From Blastococcus sp. TML/M2B (GTDB lineage Bacteria > Actinomycetota > Actinomycetes > Mycobacteriales > Geodermatophilaceae), in contig NZ_JAENZZ010000001.1 in the NCBI RefSeq assembly GCF_016612865.1, forward strand, positions 930,001 through 994,000: a stretch of DNA of 64,000 nucleotides. Reading direction: 5' to 3'. The notes beneath the pieces are model-generated. The model was not told where the DNA came from. It did no database searches and worked only from the letters and a program-made list of their open reading frames with translations. Position numbers and translations under genes: made by a program. Shown here in pieces: positions 62,992-64,000 of this stretch. How positions within the stretch are numbered: position 1 is the first letter of the stretch; every line of letters begins with the position of its first letter.

Positions 62992-63357
62992 TCAGGGCAC
63001 ACTTGATGGGAGGGAGAAGGGTCGAACGCCAGTGGACCCTTCTGCGTGGTAGATCGCGATCGCTCCTATCGCCGTGCCGAGGCCGTCGCTCAACGCCAAC
63101 AGCCTGCCGGTGAACTCGCGGATTATGCCGTCGGAGCACAGCACGGGCAGATCGGCCGCCATGTCCTTGATCTCTGGAGACGCCATCGCGCGATGAAAGC
63201 CTGCCCAGTGCGCGTCCCGCAGATGTTCGGGGACGATCAGGTCCACCGGCTGTCCGACAGCAGCGGATGCTGCGTGGCCAAAGAGCCGCACGGCGCCTTC
63301 GTTCCAGGATGTGATGACGCCCTCGGTGTCCACGATGACGACAGCGTGCGCGTCCAT
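62992..63357 (-). CDS. single PAS-domain protein
   Basis: About 121 residues from ATG 63357. The whole protein is one PAS domain: VVIVDTEGVITSWNEGAVRLFGH, shown here by its core WNEGAVRLFG, then PVDLIVPEHLRDAHWAGFHR. No output domain is attached. Short PAS proteins bind small ligands or flavin and act on a partner; none can be named here. The reading frame extends upstream of 63357 but looks non-coding there. Confidence 0.75.
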   Translation of the reverse strand: MDAHAVVIVDTEGVITSWNEGAVRLFGHAASAAVGQPVDLIVPEHLRDAHWAGFHRAMASPEIKDMAADLPVLCSDGIIREFTGRLLALSDGLGTAIGAIAIYHAEGSTGVRPFSLPSSVP

Positions 63358-63594
63358 GCAGGCATTCAACCGCAGGTCGCACCGGGCTCGAATCCGAGCG
63401 GTCGACAGCGTTCCGAATGAGGAACCCGCTACGGCGACGTTCGTCCGGTCCCGGGTAGCCGCGGCGCCGCGTACCGCAAGGGATCCGCTGGCGGTGACGG
63501 TCCAACGGCGGGATGCCCGGTGCGACCCATTCCCGCTGCGGCGTGTCGACGGGCGCCCACTGCGGTGAACGGCCGGGCGCTCACCCTCGGGGCC
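63358..63594. other. stretch without a convincing gene
   Basis: Several overlapping frames exist on both strands, none with a recognisable domain or ribosome binding site. It may hold the promoters of the divergent PAS gene and of the short frame that follows. Confidence 0.4.
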
Positions 63595-63801
63595 ATGGCC
63601 CATTGCGAACACGGAACCCTGCTGGTCACCATCACCGAAGGCCGTCCGGGAAAGATCAACTTTCTGACGACCGGAGACGACGAGACCGTGAATCCTGAGA
63701 GCGCCGGCCTCCGTCGCCAGATGGGCGCCCTCGACGTTCTGTCGGCGGACGGCGGGAACTGCTCGGGTCGCCGGCCGTCACGCCGTCGCAGGGCGGTCTG
63801 A
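63595..63801 (+). CDS. possible small protein (68 residues)
   Basis: From ATG 63595 the frame reads CEHGTLLVTITEGRPGKINF, then LTTGDDETVNP, which looks like a beta-rich protein start, and ends in a basic tail GRRPSRRRRAV. No family recognised. It might be a truncated gene. Confidence 0.35.
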   Translation: MAHCEHGTLLVTITEGRPGKINFLTTGDDETVNPESAGLRRQMGALDVLSADGGNCSGRRPSRRRRAV

Positions 63802-63924
63802 TGAAGGAGTACCTGCTCCGACGCCCGAAGGCCTAGCCTTCTCACGCAGGAGGTTGCTGCACGGGTCCTTCTCGGACGGGGTTCGGCTACTGGGGCTGGT
63901 CAGCGGGTCGACAGGCGGGAGGCA

Positions 63925-64000
63925 TCAGTCCAGGTGGTGCCCGAGTCGGTGCACGGCATATGCCTTGATCGCGTCAGCGAGCCAGGGCGGGAGCTGCGGG
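63925..64000 (-). CDS. C-terminal end of a gene cut by the window edge
   Basis: On the minus strand the last 24 codons read PQLPPWLADAIKAYAVHRLG, then HHLD and TGA at 63925-63927. The helical, protein-like composition supports a real gene entering from the right; nothing more can be said. Confidence 0.4.
   Translation of the reverse strand, partial: PQLPPWLADAIKAYAVHRLGHHLD

Larger units (their letters stand above)
49017..64000. mobile_element. integrated genomic (defence) island at tRNA-Lys, right end outside the window
   Basis: The left boundary is the 3' half of a tRNA-Lys gene with a tyrosine recombinase 260 bases inside. From there to the window end the content changes to defence and toxin-antitoxin genes with locally lower GC (about 56% in the middle of mod, about 62% around 59.5-60.6 kb against over 70% in the core). 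No intact tRNA-Lys or second copy of the 3' half was found to the right, so the other end lies beyond 64,000. Confidence 0.8.

Overview
The window reads as chromosomal DNA of a high-GC (roughly 72-75% by eye) actinobacterium. The gene order pncB / clpS - DUF2017 - mec - cysO - cysM - murI - metallo-beta-lactamase - rph - rdgB matches the Mycobacterium tuberculosis Rv1330c-Rv1341 neighbourhood with a few losses. That order, the frequent GTG starts, and the many ATGA/GTGA overlaps suggest the order Geodermatophilales or a relative; this assignment is inference, since no 16S or marker search was possible.

Layout. 1-3000: end of a metallophosphoesterase, an RlmA-type rRNA methyltransferase, and cytochrome c oxidase subunit I. 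3.1-11.1 kb: serB, the NAD-salvage pair pncA-pncB (minus strand), clpS, a DUF2017 regulator, the CysO-dependent cysteine pathway (mec, cysO, cysM), murI and an Rv1339-like hydrolase. 11.2-24.8 kb: a stand-alone LigD-type polymerase, bcp, rph-rdgB, a VanZ protein, tRNA-Leu(UAG), a TetR regulator, an EAL phosphodiesterase, an aldo/keto reductase, a DUF559 endonuclease-like gene between two near-identical hairpins, and an acyl-CoA dehydrogenase/thioesterase pair. 24.8-40.2 kb: an epimerase, an ArsR-MFS operon with a clear operator, a NiaP-like transporter, idi, an exported polysaccharide deacetylase, a heme oxygenase-bacteriophytochrome/PP2C light-sensing pair, an ABC exporter and a flavoprotein. 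40.3-48.9 kb: a five-gene branched-chain-amino-acid-type ABC operon (livFGHMK), an MFS transporter and a two-RCK potassium channel operon.

At 49,017 the core chromosome stops at the 3' half of a tRNA-Lys gene, followed at once by a tyrosine recombinase. Everything from there to the window end looks like an integrated island whose right end lies outside. It carries a zinc-ribbon protein, a GmrSD-like DUF262/HNH nuclease, a type III-like Mod-Res pair followed by translationally coupled PIN and RadC/JAB genes, an unknown helical protein with a hydrophobic C-terminus, an AbiEi/AbiEii-like toxin-antitoxin pair whose start is wrapped in an inverted repeat, and a PAS protein. This is a defence island. 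The Mod-Res-PIN-JAB arrangement is the best candidate for an undescribed system. The middle of mod (probable target-recognition domain) has much lower GC than the rest, pointing to domain exchange.

Quality note. Seven genes (murI, vanZ, livG, livM, an MFS gene, the integrase and mod) are each restored by removing exactly one base. The uniform direction suggests insertion-type sequencing errors more than real gene decay. The core region also holds several families of short perfect palindromes between genes, including one compound element present twice in opposite orientation.
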